The notes beneath the pieces are model-generated. The model had not been told where the DNA came from. It saw only the letters and a list, made by a program, of their open reading frames with translations, and did not search any database. Source: Actinomycetota bacterium (GTDB taxonomy: Bacteria > Actinomycetota > Thermoleophilia > Gaiellales > Gaiellaceae). Taken from it: a stretch of DNA of 29,156 bases. Numbering within the stretch: the stretch's first letter is position 1; the number at the start of each line of letters is the position of its first letter. A program made the translations under genes and the position numbers. Shown here piece after piece: positions 22,218-29,156 of the stretch. The stretch covers positions 1 to 29,156 of the forward strand of contig VAXK01000199.1 in the NCBI GenBank assembly GCA_005885565.1. The letters are read 5' to 3'.

Positions 22218-23210
22218 ATGAGCCCGTGGATCGACCGGGTGCGCCGGCGTGCGCCCGGGATCGTCGCGCTCGCGGCCCTGGCCGCGGGCGTGGCCGCGGT
22301 CTACTCCTTCACCGCGTCGAAGCGCTACGAGGCGCGGACGGAGCTGCTCGTCTCGCCGCTTCCGGCGAGCGACGCGACCTTCGACGGCTTCGGGCTCCCG
22401 CGCGCGGACGGCGCACCCGGCGCGGCGGCCGAGACGGCGGCGCGGCTCGTCCGCACGCCCGAGATCGCCGACGCCGTGCGGGCGCAGCTCGGCCTCCGCG
22501 GGTCGCGGAACGACGTGCTGAGCTCGGTGTCGAGCCACCGGGTGGACGGCTCGCAGCTCGTGGCCGTCGTCGGGAAGGCGTCGAGCCCGGCCCGCGCGGC
22601 ACAGCTCGCGAACGCCTTCGCGGACGCGCTCGTCGCCGCGCGGACGAGCCGGTTCCAGACGACGCTCGCCGCGGTCGTCCGGCGCCTGCGCGCGCGCCTT
22701 CGCGCCGGGGTCGGGGACGAGGCGGAGCGGCGGGCGCTCGCGCGCCGGCTCGGCGTGCTCACCGGCCTCGTGGCGACGCGCGACCCGACGCTCGAGGTCG
22801 CGACCGCGGCCGTCGCGCCGAGCCGTCCCGTCTGGCCGCGTCCGTGGCTCCTCATTTCCGTCGCGGCGGGCGCCGCTCTCGCGGCCGCGACGCTGGCCGC
22901 GGCGCTCGTGCCGCACCCTGCGCCGCCGCCCGCCCGGCCCCCGCCTCCGCCCGTACGCCAGCCCGAGCCGCCGCCGGAGCCCGAGCCCGAGCCGGCACCC
23001 GAGCCTCCACCCGTTTCGGCCACCGGAGCCTGGAACCTCGCCGAGCTTCGCCGCCTCGTCGAGGAGCGCGGCGCAGCGTTCCCCGATCGCGTCGAGCTGT
23101 GGCGCTCGTACCTGTTCTTCCTCCAGGACCACGCCGGCGCCGACGGCAGCCTGCCGAGCTCGTTCGACGCGCTCGTCGAGGACGAGTTCCGCGAGCTGCT
23201 CAGCTCGTAG
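22218..23210 (+). CDS. Wzz-like chain-length/co-polymerase protein with proline-rich tail
   Basis: The 330-residue protein has a membrane helix near residues 13-30, an extracytoplasmic Wzz-type region (SKRYEARTELLVSPL, then helical to about 190), and a second helix (about 210-233, WLLISVAAGAALAAATLAAAL). The cytoplasmic side carries a low-complexity Pro/Glu tract (about 236-275, with PPPEPEPEPAPEPPP) and a compact C-terminal domain of about 55 residues (WNLAELRRLVEERGAAFPDR and LWRSYLFFLQDH). No kinase P-loop is present, unlike the protein at 12375-13916. The tail may recruit a partner in place of a kinase; that is inference. ATG 22218 lies 26 bp after the phosphotransferase stop. A TAAGCT at 22206-22211 could be a -10 for a leaderless start, as no Shine-Dalgarno is present. 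Confidence 0.8.
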   Translation: MSPWIDRVRRRAPGIVALAALAAGVAAVYSFTASKRYEARTELLVSPLPASDATFDGFGLPRADGAPGAAAETAARLVRTPEIADAVRAQLGLRGSRNDVLSSVSSHRVDGSQLVAVVGKASSPARAAQLANAFADALVAARTSRFQTTLAAVVRRLRARLRAGVGDEAERRALARRLGVLTGLVATRDPTLEVATAAVAPSRPVWPRPWLLISVAAGAALAAATLAAALVPHPAPPPARPPPPPVRQPEPPPEPEPEPAPEPPPVSATGAWNLAELRRLVEERGAAFPDRVELWRSYLFFLQDHAGADGSLPSSFDALVEDEFRELLSS

Positions 23211-23243
23211 GGCCGCGGCCTCTTGCAACCGGCGGGTTTTGTG

Positions 23244-23260
23244 TTTCAGTGAGTCTGAAA
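23244..23260 (+). repeat. Inverted repeat upstream of the ECF sigma gene
   Basis: TTTCAG (23244-23249) and CTGAAA (23255-23260) flank TGAGT, a perfect 6-bp inverted repeat 22 nt before the sigma start. TTGCAACC (23223-23230) just upstream resembles an ECF-type -35, but spacing to a -10 is not convincing. Confidence 0.4.
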
Positions 23261-23282
23261 GCCAGGCTGGGGGAGGGGAACT

Positions 23283-23858
23283 TTGGCAGTGGGACGCGGC
23301 AGTCTGCCGAGACCGTCGGCCGCCGATCTGCGGCGGCTCGTCACGCGTGCGAAGGCGGGCGACCAAGACGCCGTCGACGCGCTCTACCGCCTGCACGTCG
23401 ACCGGATCTACGCCTACCTCGCGGCGAACGTCGGCAACCAGCACGACGCCGAGGATCTGACGACGCAGACGTTCATGCGCATGATCGAGTCGCTCGACCG
23501 CTTCCAGCCGCGCGCGACGCCGTTCGCGGCCTGGCTCTTCCGCATCGCGCGGAACCTCGCCATCGACCACTTCCGCGCGGCGGCGCGAGCGCGCGCCCGG
23601 GCGCAATCCGGCGGTGGAGCGACCCCGCGGGACGCGTCGGCCGAGGACGAGGCGCTCTCCGTGCTCGACCGCGAGGTGCTGCGGGAAGAGCTGGCGACGC
23701 TTCCGCTCGGGCAGCGCGAGGTGCTGACCCTGAAGTTCGTCTGCGGCCTGACGAACGCGGAGGTCGCGAGCGTCCTCTCGAAGACCGAGGGCGCGGTGAA
23801 GGCGCTCGAGCGGCGCGCCCTTCGAACTCTTCAACGACGACCGATCCGCGCCGCGTAA
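23283..23858 (+). CDS. ECF (sigma-70 family, group 4) RNA polymerase sigma factor
   Basis: The 191-residue protein has sigma region 2 at about 15-95 (AGDQDAVDALYRLHVDRIYAY, DAEDLTTQTFMRMIESL, PFAAWLFRIARNLAIDHFR) and region 4 at about 130-185 (LPLGQREVLTLKFVCGLTNA, then VASVLSKTEGAVKALERRAL, the -35-binding helix-turn-helix). A short Ala/Arg/Gly linker separates them, so regions 1.1 and 3 are absent. It would direct RNA polymerase to an envelope-related regulon. The start is TTG 23283 behind a long purine tract (GGGGGAGGGGAA); GTG 23289 is an alternative. No anti-sigma gene follows. Its placement between a Wzz-like gene and the ABC exporter suggests control of glycan genes, by inference. Confidence 0.9.
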   Translation: MAVGRGSLPRPSAADLRRLVTRAKAGDQDAVDALYRLHVDRIYAYLAANVGNQHDAEDLTTQTFMRMIESLDRFQPRATPFAAWLFRIARNLAIDHFRAAARARARAQSGGGATPRDASAEDEALSVLDREVLREELATLPLGQREVLTLKFVCGLTNAEVASVLSKTEGAVKALERRALRTLQRRPIRAA

Positions 23859-23925
23859 GGGACCGCCGCACCCGTCGCTACGATCCCCGGCGGGAGGCGC
23901 GGCTCGCGGGGGCCGCTCACGACTC

Positions 23926-24783
23926 GTGAACGTGGCCACTCAGGAACGATCAGCCGCCGTGCCGGTCCTCGAGGTCGTGGGAGGGCCCGGCCGGCTGTCG
24001 CGCGAGTCGTTCGCGGAGCTCTGGCACTTCCGCGAGGTCCTCTGGGCGTTCGTCGTGCGCCAGGTGAAGGTTCGCTACAAGCAGGCCGTCGTCGGCATCG
24101 GCTGGGCGATCATCCAGCCCGTCCTCGCGGCGCTCGTCTTCGCGCTCTTCCTCTTCCGCTACAGCAGCGTGCCGAGCGAGGGGGTTCCGGCGCTGCTCTT
24201 CACGCTCGCGGGGATGACCGGCTGGACGTACTTCTCCAGCGCGACGGCGCTCGCGAGCGAGAGCCTCGTGACCAACCAGGCGCTGCTCCGCAAGATCTAC
24301 TTCCCGCGCGAGGTGCTGCCGCTCTCGGGCGCGCTCGCGGGCGTCCTCGACCTCCTGCTCGCCCTTGGCGTGCTCGTCGTCGTGACCTTCGCGTACGGGA
24401 TCGGGCCGGCGCTCTCGTGGGTCGCCCTACCGCTGCCGCTGCTGCTCCTCGTGGTCGCGGCCGCCGCGTTCGGGAACGGGCTCTCGGCGATCAACGTCTA
24501 CTACCGCGACGTCCGCTACGCCCTGCCGTTCGTCCTCCAGCTCGGCCTCTTCGTGAGCCCGATCGCGTATCCGCTCTCGGTCGTGCCGTCGTCGTGGCGG
24601 ACGATCTACGCGATCCTCAACCCGGTCGCGGCCGCCACCGACTCCCTGCGGCGCATCGTCGTCCACGGGCACTGGCCCGACTTCCCGGTGCTGCTGGCGT
24701 CGATCGGCTGGTCGCTGTTCCTCCTCCTGTGCTCGTACGCCTTCTTCAAGCGGCTCGAGCGCGGCTTCTCGGACCGGGTATGA
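23926..24783 (+). CDS. wzm: ABC-2 type polysaccharide exporter permease (Wzm/TagG-like)
   Basis: The 285-residue permease has six hydrophobic segments and the amphipathic N-terminal element LWHFREVLWAFVVRQVKVRY typical of the ABC-2 polysaccharide branch. QAVVGIGWAIIQPVLAALVF is the first-helix signature, and YYRDVRYALPFVLQLGLFVSPIAYP is the conserved late loop. With the adjacent ATPase it should export a finished lipid-linked glycan across the membrane. GTG 23926 is the likely start; the stop overlaps the ATPase start as ATGA (24780-24783), implying coupled translation in equal amounts. TACGAT (23879-23884) is a possible -10 for a separate promoter. Confidence 0.92.
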   Translation: MNVATQERSAAVPVLEVVGGPGRLSRESFAELWHFREVLWAFVVRQVKVRYKQAVVGIGWAIIQPVLAALVFALFLFRYSSVPSEGVPALLFTLAGMTGWTYFSSATALASESLVTNQALLRKIYFPREVLPLSGALAGVLDLLLALGVLVVVTFAYGIGPALSWVALPLPLLLLVVAAAAFGNGLSAINVYYRDVRYALPFVLQLGLFVSPIAYPLSVVPSSWRTIYAILNPVAAATDSLRRIVVHGHWPDFPVLLASIGWSLFLLLCSYAFFKRLERGFSDRV

Positions 24784-26024
24784 CCGACGCCGTCGTCTTC
24801 GAGAACGTGTCGAAGCGCTTCCGCGGGGGCCAGGCGTACCGCGCGCTTCGCGACGACATCGTCGGCGCGCTGGGTCGCGTCGTCGGGCTCAAGCGGGGGT
24901 CGGAACAGGTCGTGCGCGCCCTCGACGACGTCTCGTTCTCGATCCCGGAGGGACAGTCGTTCGCGCTCCTCGGCCCGAACGGCGCGGGGAAGACGACGGC
25001 GCTCAAGGTCGCGAGCCGGATCACGTACCCGACGAGCGGCAGGGTCCGCGTGCGCGGCCGCGTCGGCGCGCTGATCGAGGTCGGCACCGGGATGCACCCG
25101 GAGCTGACCGGCCGCGAGAACGTCGACCTCTACGGCCGCATCCTCGGCCTGTCGCGCCGCGACGTGCGCAGCCGCTTCGACGAGATCGTCGAGTTCGCAG
25201 ACATCGGCGGCGCCCTCGAGCAGCCGGTCAAGCAGTTCTCCTCAGGGATGCAGCTCCGGCTCGGCTTCGCGCTCGCGGCGCACCTGGAGCCGGACGTCCT
25301 CCTCGTCGACGAGGCGATCGCCGTCGGGGACGCGGGTTTCCAGTACCGGTGCGTCGAGCGCATGCGCGAGCTCGTCCAGGAGGGGCGCACGCTCGTCTTC
25401 GTCTCGCACAACATGAGCGCGATCGAGTCGCTCTGCGAGCGCGGGGTGCTGCTCGACCACGGACGGATCACGGCGGACGGGCCGGCGCGCGACGTCGTGC
25501 GCGACTACCTCCGCCAGGTCGAGGCGTCGCTCGTGGAGGAGGACGCCGCCCGCTCCGTCACGGGCGGCGGCCTGGCCATCGTCGACGTGACGCTGCACGA
25601 CGAGTCGGGCGGCCGGGTCGAGGAGGCCGCGCCGGGCCGGCCGCTGACCGTGCGGCTCCACTTCCACGCGAGCTCGCCGATCGACGAGCCGATCTTCGAG
25701 GTCGGCCTGAACGACGGGCGGATCGGCCCCTTCGCGCTCGCGTCGATGCTCATCGACGGGCAGGCGCCGCGCTCGATCTCGGGCGAGGGCTACGTCGACT
25801 GCACGTTCGCGGACCTCCCGCTCCTGCCGCGGGTCTACGAGCTCTGGGGCGGCGTCCGCCACGGCGCCGGCTTCGGCGACCTCGTCGACTGGCAGCGGCT
25901 CCGCTTCTTCCGCGTCGCCGGCGAGGTCGACGGCGGCGGGCCGGCCGCCGTGAGCCACTCGCTCTCGAACGCGCCGGTCAGGCTCCCGTACCGCTGGGGC
26001 TTCGGCGGCGGCGTCTCGAACTAG
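24780..26024 (+). CDS. wzt: ABC transporter ATPase with C-terminal glycan-recognition domain (Wzt)
   Basis: The 414-residue ATPase carries Walker A GPNGAGKTT (about 65-73), signature FSSGMQLRL (153-161), Walker B VLLVDEAI (173-180) and the switch His in VSHNMSAIES. The long N-terminal insert before Walker A and the IEVGTGMHPELTGREN loop are typical of polysaccharide ABC ATPases. Residues about 255-414 form an additional beta-rich domain (for example RPLTVRLHFHASSPIDEPIF and LLPRVYELWGGVRHG) matching the Wzt C-terminal domain, which in O-antigen systems binds the modified non-reducing end of the polymer before export. This implies that the exported chain is completed and capped in the cytoplasm. 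It is translationally coupled to the permease. A hairpin repeat follows the stop. Confidence 0.92.
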   Translation: MTDAVVFENVSKRFRGGQAYRALRDDIVGALGRVVGLKRGSEQVVRALDDVSFSIPEGQSFALLGPNGAGKTTALKVASRITYPTSGRVRVRGRVGALIEVGTGMHPELTGRENVDLYGRILGLSRRDVRSRFDEIVEFADIGGALEQPVKQFSSGMQLRLGFALAAHLEPDVLLVDEAIAVGDAGFQYRCVERMRELVQEGRTLVFVSHNMSAIESLCERGVLLDHGRITADGPARDVVRDYLRQVEASLVEEDAARSVTGGGLAIVDVTLHDESGGRVEEAAPGRPLTVRLHFHASSPIDEPIFEVGLNDGRIGPFALASMLIDGQAPRSISGEGYVDCTFADLPLLPRVYELWGGVRHGAGFGDLVDWQRLRFFRVAGEVDGGGPAAVSHSLSNAPVRLPYRWGFGGGVSN

Positions 26025-26043
26025 GCGCCGCTTGCGGTGCCGT

Positions 26044-26099
26044 CATCAGGACGCACGGGCTGCGCCCGGGTGTCCGTCTGAAACGACCGGTCGACCCGC
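26044..26099 (+). repeat. Hairpin repeat, copy 2, behind wzt
   Basis: CATCAGGACGCACGGGC (26044-26060) pairs imperfectly with GCCCGGGTGTCC (26064-26075) and is followed by TGAAACGACCGGTCGACCCGC. This matches the order and sequence of copy 1 at 16592-16645 read on the minus strand, including the conserved GAAACGACCGRTCRAC tail. It lies 20 bp past the wzt stop. Confidence 0.65.
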
Positions 26100-26104
26100 A
26101 CGCG

Positions 26105-26252
26105 TCACCGCCTCCGCAAGCTGACGGCTTCCTCGTACACGGCTTCGCGCTGTGCGGCGATCACGTCGGGCGCGCAGTGCCGCTCGACCAGCTCGCGCGC
26201 CCGCGTGCTCGCTTCGGCCGCCTCGTGCGGGTCTTCCGCGCTCCACCCGTTC
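26105..26252 (-). pseudogene. Detached C-terminal fragment of the GT4 gene
   Basis: The minus-strand frame ending at TGA 26105-26107 encodes NGWSAEDPHEAAEASTRARE, then LVERHCAPDVIAAQREAVYE, then EAVSLRRR. This reads like the last 45-50 residues of a GT4 glycosyltransferase (after the E-x7-E motif, where NGW-type motifs are usual). It directly follows the truncated GT4 at 26253-27107, but in a different frame and separated by an inverted copy of its own first part. It is best seen as the displaced tail of that gene. Confidence 0.65.
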
Positions 26253-26302
26253 CTAGAAGACCCGCACGAGGCGGCCGAAGCGAGCACGCGGGCGCGCGAG
26301 CT
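26190..26302. repeat. 47-bp perfect inverted repeat with 19-nt spacer
   Basis: Positions 26190-26236 are the exact reverse complement of 26256-26302, with the spacer at 26237-26255. The lower-coordinate arm encodes authentic GT4 C-terminal sequence on the minus strand. The higher-coordinate arm is the inverted copy, which ends the GT4 reading frame. Matches outside the arms are sparse, so the duplication boundary is sharp. Confidence 0.9.
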
Positions 26303-27107
26303 CGTCGCGGGGAACCTCGGCCTCGAAGCGCACGGGCGCGCCCAGGTCGCGCGCGAGCGACCCGAGCCACTCGTCGTAGGGCTTCCCGTCGCGCACGGCG
26401 GTCGCGCGTCCGACGAAGACGACCTCGACGTCGCCCTTCAGGCGGGCCGCGGCCTCGACGAGGAGGTCCGAGCCCTTGAGCGGCTCGAGGCGGCCAACGC
26501 ACAGGACGACCGGCGGCGCCCGGTCGGGGGTCGACCCCGGGTCGATCTCCCGCGGCGCGATCGGCAGCCGCACCATCCGCACCTGCTTGCCGGCGAGCCA
26601 CCTCGGCCCGACCTCTCGCAGCAGCCGTTCGGACGGCGAGGTGACGAGATCGGCCCGCCGCACAGCGACCCGCTCCAGCGCGGAGGCGGCGCGGAGGTCG
26701 CGCGTCTTCGGCGAGCCCGCGTAGCGGGACGTCACCGCGAGCGGCGTGTGGAGGTGCACGACGAGCGGCGCGGGCCGGCGGAACGCGAGCCCGAGGCCCT
26801 CGGCCATCCAGTCGGCGGCCTCCACGACGTCGAAGTCGAGGCCGAGGCGGCCCGCTTCGACGCGGCAGCTCAGCGCATGGCGGAGGCGGGCGCTCGTCTT
26901 GTGCGCGCCGGGGAGCCGCACCTCGCCGCGCCGGTGGACGTGGACGCCGCGGTCGACCCGGTCGCTCGCGGGCTGGTCCGGAAGGCACGAGAGCACGTGC
27001 ACCTCGTGGCCGCGCGCGACGAGGGCCGGCCCGATCTCGGCGACGTACGAGCCGATGCCGTCCGGAGTCTCCGGCGGGTACTCGATCGAGACGAAGAGGA
27101 TCCTCAT
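26253..27107 (-). CDS. Glycosyltransferase family 4, truncated by an inverted duplication
   Basis: The 284-residue frame starts MRILFVSIEYPPETPDGIGS and includes VVHLHTPLAVTSRYAGSPKT, VTSPSERLLREVG, then the donor domain PPVVLCVGRLEPLKGSDLLV and VEVVFVGRATAVRDGKPYDE. Homology stops after EAEVPRDEL. The following 14 codons and TAG come from an inverted copy of downstream DNA. The E-x7-E donor-phosphate motif and about 100 residues of the C-terminal domain are absent, so as read the enzyme should be inactive; normal GT4 length is about 370-400. ATG 27107 overlaps the TGA of the upstream GT2 (ATGA). The intact codon usage up to the breakpoint indicates either a very recent lesion or an assembly/amplification artefact. 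Confidence 0.85.
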   Translation of the reverse strand: MRILFVSIEYPPETPDGIGSYVAEIGPALVARGHEVHVLSCLPDQPASDRVDRGVHVHRRGEVRLPGAHKTSARLRHALSCRVEAGRLGLDFDVVEAADWMAEGLGLAFRRPAPLVVHLHTPLAVTSRYAGSPKTRDLRAASALERVAVRRADLVTSPSERLLREVGPRWLAGKQVRMVRLPIAPREIDPGSTPDRAPPVVLCVGRLEPLKGSDLLVEAAARLKGDVEVVFVGRATAVRDGKPYDEWLGSLARDLGAPVRFEAEVPRDELARPRARFGRLVRVF

Positions 27108-27943
27108 CGGCCGCCGCCCCTGGCCGAGCCGACCGCGATTCCCGCGAGCGTCAGCGCCCCTTCCAGCGCCGGCCAGCCGTCCGCATGGCGGAGGCCGGAG
27201 GCGGCGCGTCGGGCGAGGCCGGCCGCGTAGCGCCGTCGCAGGACGTGGGCGTGCTCGTCCCCGCGGGCGGCGTGCCGGGCGAGGAACGTCCCCAGGCCGA
27301 AGCCGTAGGCGTACCGCCCGCCGACCCGCGCCCGCCGGGTCTTGAGCTCGTGGTACACGATCGCGTCGGGCTCGTACAGGATCGTGAACCCCTCGTTCGC
27401 GAGCCGGTAGAGGAGGTCGACGTCCTCCGCCGCGCGGGCCGGCGTCCCCGGGCCGAGGGACTCGTCGAACCCGCCGACGGCCTCGAAGGCGCGGCGGCGG
27501 AGCGAGAGGTTGCCGCCGGTGCCGATGTCCCACGGCGTCCGGCCCGGGCCGCTGAACGTGCGCCGCGCCGTGCTCGTCCGCGAGGAGACGGCGACGCCGC
27601 CGGTGTCGCCCGGGAGCGGCAGCACCCGCCCCGTCACGCCGTCGATCCCGCCCTCGTAGCCGCGTTCGAGCGCGCCGATCCACCCCGGCGCGGGAACGCA
27701 GTCGTCGTCGGTGAAGGCGAGCAGCTCCTGAGTGGCCGCGTCGACGCCCCGGTTCCGCCCGCGCGAGACGCCGCGCTCGGCCATGCGGAGGTAGTCGACG
27801 CCCTCCAGGGCGACGGGGCGGGTCCCCTGGTCGACGACCACGATCTGCGCCGGCGGCGGCGTGCACGCGCGGAGGGCGCCGACGCAACGGGCGAGCGCCT
27901 CCGGGCGGTCCATGGTGCAGACGACGACCGAGACGTCGCTCAC
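27104..27943 (-). CDS. Glycosyltransferase family 2
   Basis: The 279-residue GT-A transferase begins VSVVVCTMDRPEALARCVGA and continues with IVVVDQGT, RGVSRGRNRGVDAA and LLAFTDDDCVPAPGW, with the metal-binding DDD/DXD at TDDDC. A GGNLSLRRRAFEAVGGFDE block and ARAAEDVDLLYRLANEG supply the acceptor-side ED motif, as in polysaccharide GT2 enzymes. The start is set at GTG 27943, preceded by GAGG at 7-nt spacing; the frame extends upstream to 28030, but that part is compositionally unlike a protein start. It is coupled to the truncated GT4 by an ATGA overlap and lies 97 bp downstream of the GT2-deacetylase gene. The donor sugar is unknown. Confidence 0.9.
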   Translation of the reverse strand: MSDVSVVVCTMDRPEALARCVGALRACTPPPAQIVVVDQGTRPVALEGVDYLRMAERGVSRGRNRGVDAATQELLAFTDDDCVPAPGWIGALERGYEGGIDGVTGRVLPLPGDTGGVAVSSRTSTARRTFSGPGRTPWDIGTGGNLSLRRRAFEAVGGFDESLGPGTPARAAEDVDLLYRLANEGFTILYEPDAIVYHELKTRRARVGGRYAYGFGLGTFLARHAARGDEHAHVLRRRYAAGLARRAASGLRHADGWPALEGALTLAGIAVGSARGGGR

Positions 27944-27992
27944 GCCGCCACCTCGGATCCCTGCGCTCCAGGCAAGCGGCGCAGACGGCCGA

Positions 27993-28007
27993 GCCGGCAA
28001 AGCCGGC
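27993..28007 (-). repeat. Small hairpin between the deacetylase fusion and GT2 genes
   Basis: GCCGGC-AAA-GCCGGC forms a 6-bp perfect stem in the 97-bp gap. On the minus strand it reads GCCGGC-TTT-GCCGGC about 35 nt past the deacetylase stop and could weaken read-through. No T-tract follows. Confidence 0.35.
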
Positions 28008-28040
28008 CCGGTCTGGAAGCGGCATCGCAAGCGACGCCGC

Positions 28041-29156
28041 TCACGAGCCGGGCCGCTTTCCGAGCGCGAGCGTGAGCGCGAAGCGCAGGAGCGAATCCGT
28101 GCCGCGGATCTCGCAGCGGCGGAGGGCGAACGGCGGCGTCCCGGGCGAGTTCCGGCCCTCCTCGATACCGCACGCGCTCACGAAGCCCGCCTCCTCGACG
28201 GCGCGGACGGACGCCTCGTCCAGCCTCCCGTACGGGTACGCGAAGTGGCGGATCGCGCCCAGCCGGCCCTCGAGGTCGACCCGGGAGCCCCCGACCTCGT
28301 CGCCGAGCTCCGCCGGCGGGAGACCGGGCAGCGACGCGTGCGTGCGCGTGTGGGCGCCGAACCCGAGCCCGTCGCGCCGCAGCTCCTCCGCCTGCTCCCA
28401 CGTCATCAGCGGCCGGCCCTGCACCTCGGCGCCCTCGCTCCACAGGTTGAGCTGGCCCATCCCGCGGCTGACGGCGAAGATCGTGGCGGTCAGGCCGTGC
28501 CGCCGCAGGAGCGGGTGGGCGAGCTCGGCGTTGTCGGCGTACGCGTCGTCCAGCGTGATCACGACCGAGCGCGGTGGTGGAAGCGTGTGCTCGAGCCGGT
28601 GGCGGACGTACTCGTCGAGCCCGAGCACGGTGTACCCGCGGAGCCGCAGCCAGCGCAGCTGCCGCGCGAACCGCCGCGCCGGCAGGATGTACCGGCTCGC
28701 GGGCTCGCCGCGCGGCGCGAGGGCGTGGTAGAGCAGGATCACGACGCCGCCGGTCAGGCGCTGCCAGGTCACGCGGTCGGGCGCGGCCCGGCGGACGCCG
28801 CGCCAGTAGCAGTAGTCCTGGAGGAACCGGTACGGCCGGTCGCTCCGCGTCAGGAGGGGATCGACGGCGCGGAGCGGCCAGATCGGCGCGCGCGCGGCGA
28901 GGAGCGCGCGGCGGAGCGTTGCCGCACGCTGGCTGCCGCGCCAGAAGTTGCCGAGCGGGAGGTGCGGGAGGAGTGCCGGCTCTCGCCGGACCATCGCGAC
29001 CGCCGCGCGGCCGGCCGCGTCGAAGTCGCCGACGATCCCGGCGAAGCCCTTCTCGTAGATCTGCGCGCCGAGGGCGTCGGGGACGAAGACGATCGGCAGG
29101 CCGGCGCGCTCGAGCCGGTACGCGAGCTCGACGTCGAAGCTGCGCGCGAGCCACTC
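28041..29156 (-). CDS. GT2 - polysaccharide deacetylase (NodB) fusion, N-terminus off window
   Basis: The frame is open to the window edge, giving 371 visible residues. The first 55 or so (ARSFDVELAYRLERAGLPIV, FVPDALGAQIYEKGFAGIVG) match the end of a GT-A family 2 catalytic domain with its acceptor-site acidic motif. A linker (about 56-125) follows. The NodB-type carbohydrate esterase domain starts near GGVVILLYHALAP. Its motifs are VVITLDDAYADN (the TFDDG-like metal site and base), GAHTRTHASL (the two metal-binding His) and HFAYPYGRLDEAS. It should remove N-acetyl (or O-acetyl) groups from a glycan, coupled to glycosyl transfer in the same chain. ATG 28994 is internal and could start a deacetylase alone, but GT2-like coding continues upstream of it without interruption, so fusion is preferred. 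Confidence 0.8.
   Translation of the reverse strand, partial: EWLARSFDVELAYRLERAGLPIVFVPDALGAQIYEKGFAGIVGDFDAAGRAAVAMVRREPALLPHLPLGNFWRGSQRAATLRRALLAARAPIWPLRAVDPLLTRSDRPYRFLQDYCYWRGVRRAAPDRVTWQRLTGGVVILLYHALAPRGEPASRYILPARRFARQLRWLRLRGYTVLGLDEYVRHRLEHTLPPPRSVVITLDDAYADNAELAHPLLRRHGLTATIFAVSRGMGQLNLWSEGAEVQGRPLMTWEQAEELRRDGLGFGAHTRTHASLPGLPPAELGDEVGGSRVDLEGRLGAIRHFAYPYGRLDEASVRAVEEAGFVSACGIEEGRNSPGTPPFALRRCEIRGTDSLLRFALTLALGKRPGS

Noticed and set aside
26190..26302. The long inverted repeat considered as IS ends, a CRISPR unit or an attachment site
   Set aside because: There is no transposase, no repeat-spacer periodicity and no tRNA nearby. One arm is plain coding sequence of the neighbouring GT4, so a fold-back duplication fits better.
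27944..28030. N-terminal extension of the GT2 gene
   Set aside because: The extra 29 codons do not resemble a GT2 start and cover a hairpin-containing spacer; GTG 27943 has a good ribosome-binding site.

Overview
This window is very GC-rich, with strong third-position G/C bias, many GTG and TTG starts, and overlapping GTGA/ATGA gene junctions. Gene content and protein style (DusB, GreA, a ClpC-like N-domain protein, LysRS, then a large surface-polysaccharide locus with an LPFTG protein) suggest a high-GC Actinomycetota, possibly Thermoleophilia/Gaiellales. That placement is inferred from memory of such genomes and was not tested by a search.

Layout. (1) 1-4602 is mostly housekeeping: a membrane-tethered trypsin-like protease (partial, -), dusB (-), greA (+) with a clear sigma70-type promoter and a terminator-like leader hairpin, a Clp-N/UVR/transmembrane protein that appears to start at CTG, a perfect 22-bp palindrome, and a lysS that is broken by an internal deletion plus frameshift. 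(2) 4599-9073 begins the glycan locus: a GT4 and an acyltransferase (-), a GT4 (+), and a GT2 (-). (3) 8168-13916 (-) is a compact operon read in the order Wzz/BY-kinase, Wzy-like polymerase, GT4, PHP-type tyrosine phosphatase, GT2. (4) 14074-16590 (+) is a flippase fused to a GT4. (5) 16674-20103 (-) is a Wzy/O-antigen-ligase-TPR protein followed by a Wzx-like flippase. (6) 20276-26024 (+) holds a small LPFTG surface protein, the initiating polyprenyl-phosphate glycosylphosphotransferase, a Wzz-like protein with a proline-rich tail, an ECF sigma factor, and a Wzm/Wzt ABC exporter. (7) 26105-29156 (-) is a GT2-deacetylase fusion (partial), a GT2, and a GT4 that is broken at a 47-bp inverted duplication.

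How the genes fit together. The phosphotransferase would load the first sugar phosphate on the lipid carrier. The GT2/GT4 enzymes extend it, and the acyltransferase and deacetylase decorate it. The glycan can then leave by a Wzx/Wzy route, with chain length set by the Wzz/BY-kinase and its phosphatase, or by the Wzm/Wzt route, whose ATPase carries a C-terminal glycan-recognition domain. Both export routes sit in one locus. The most unusual elements are the LPFTG mini-protein beside the initiating transferase, the flippase-GT4 and GT2-NodB fusions, the Wzz-like/ECF-sigma pair, the CTG-started Clp-N/UVR membrane protein, and a two-copy hairpin repeat behind two transport genes.

Two genes (lysS and the GT4 at 26253-27107) carry rearrangements that could be real lesions or assembly/amplification artefacts. 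They should be checked against reads before any biological reading. No tRNA, rRNA, CRISPR array or transposase gene was seen, and no gene-free stretch exceeds 300 bases.
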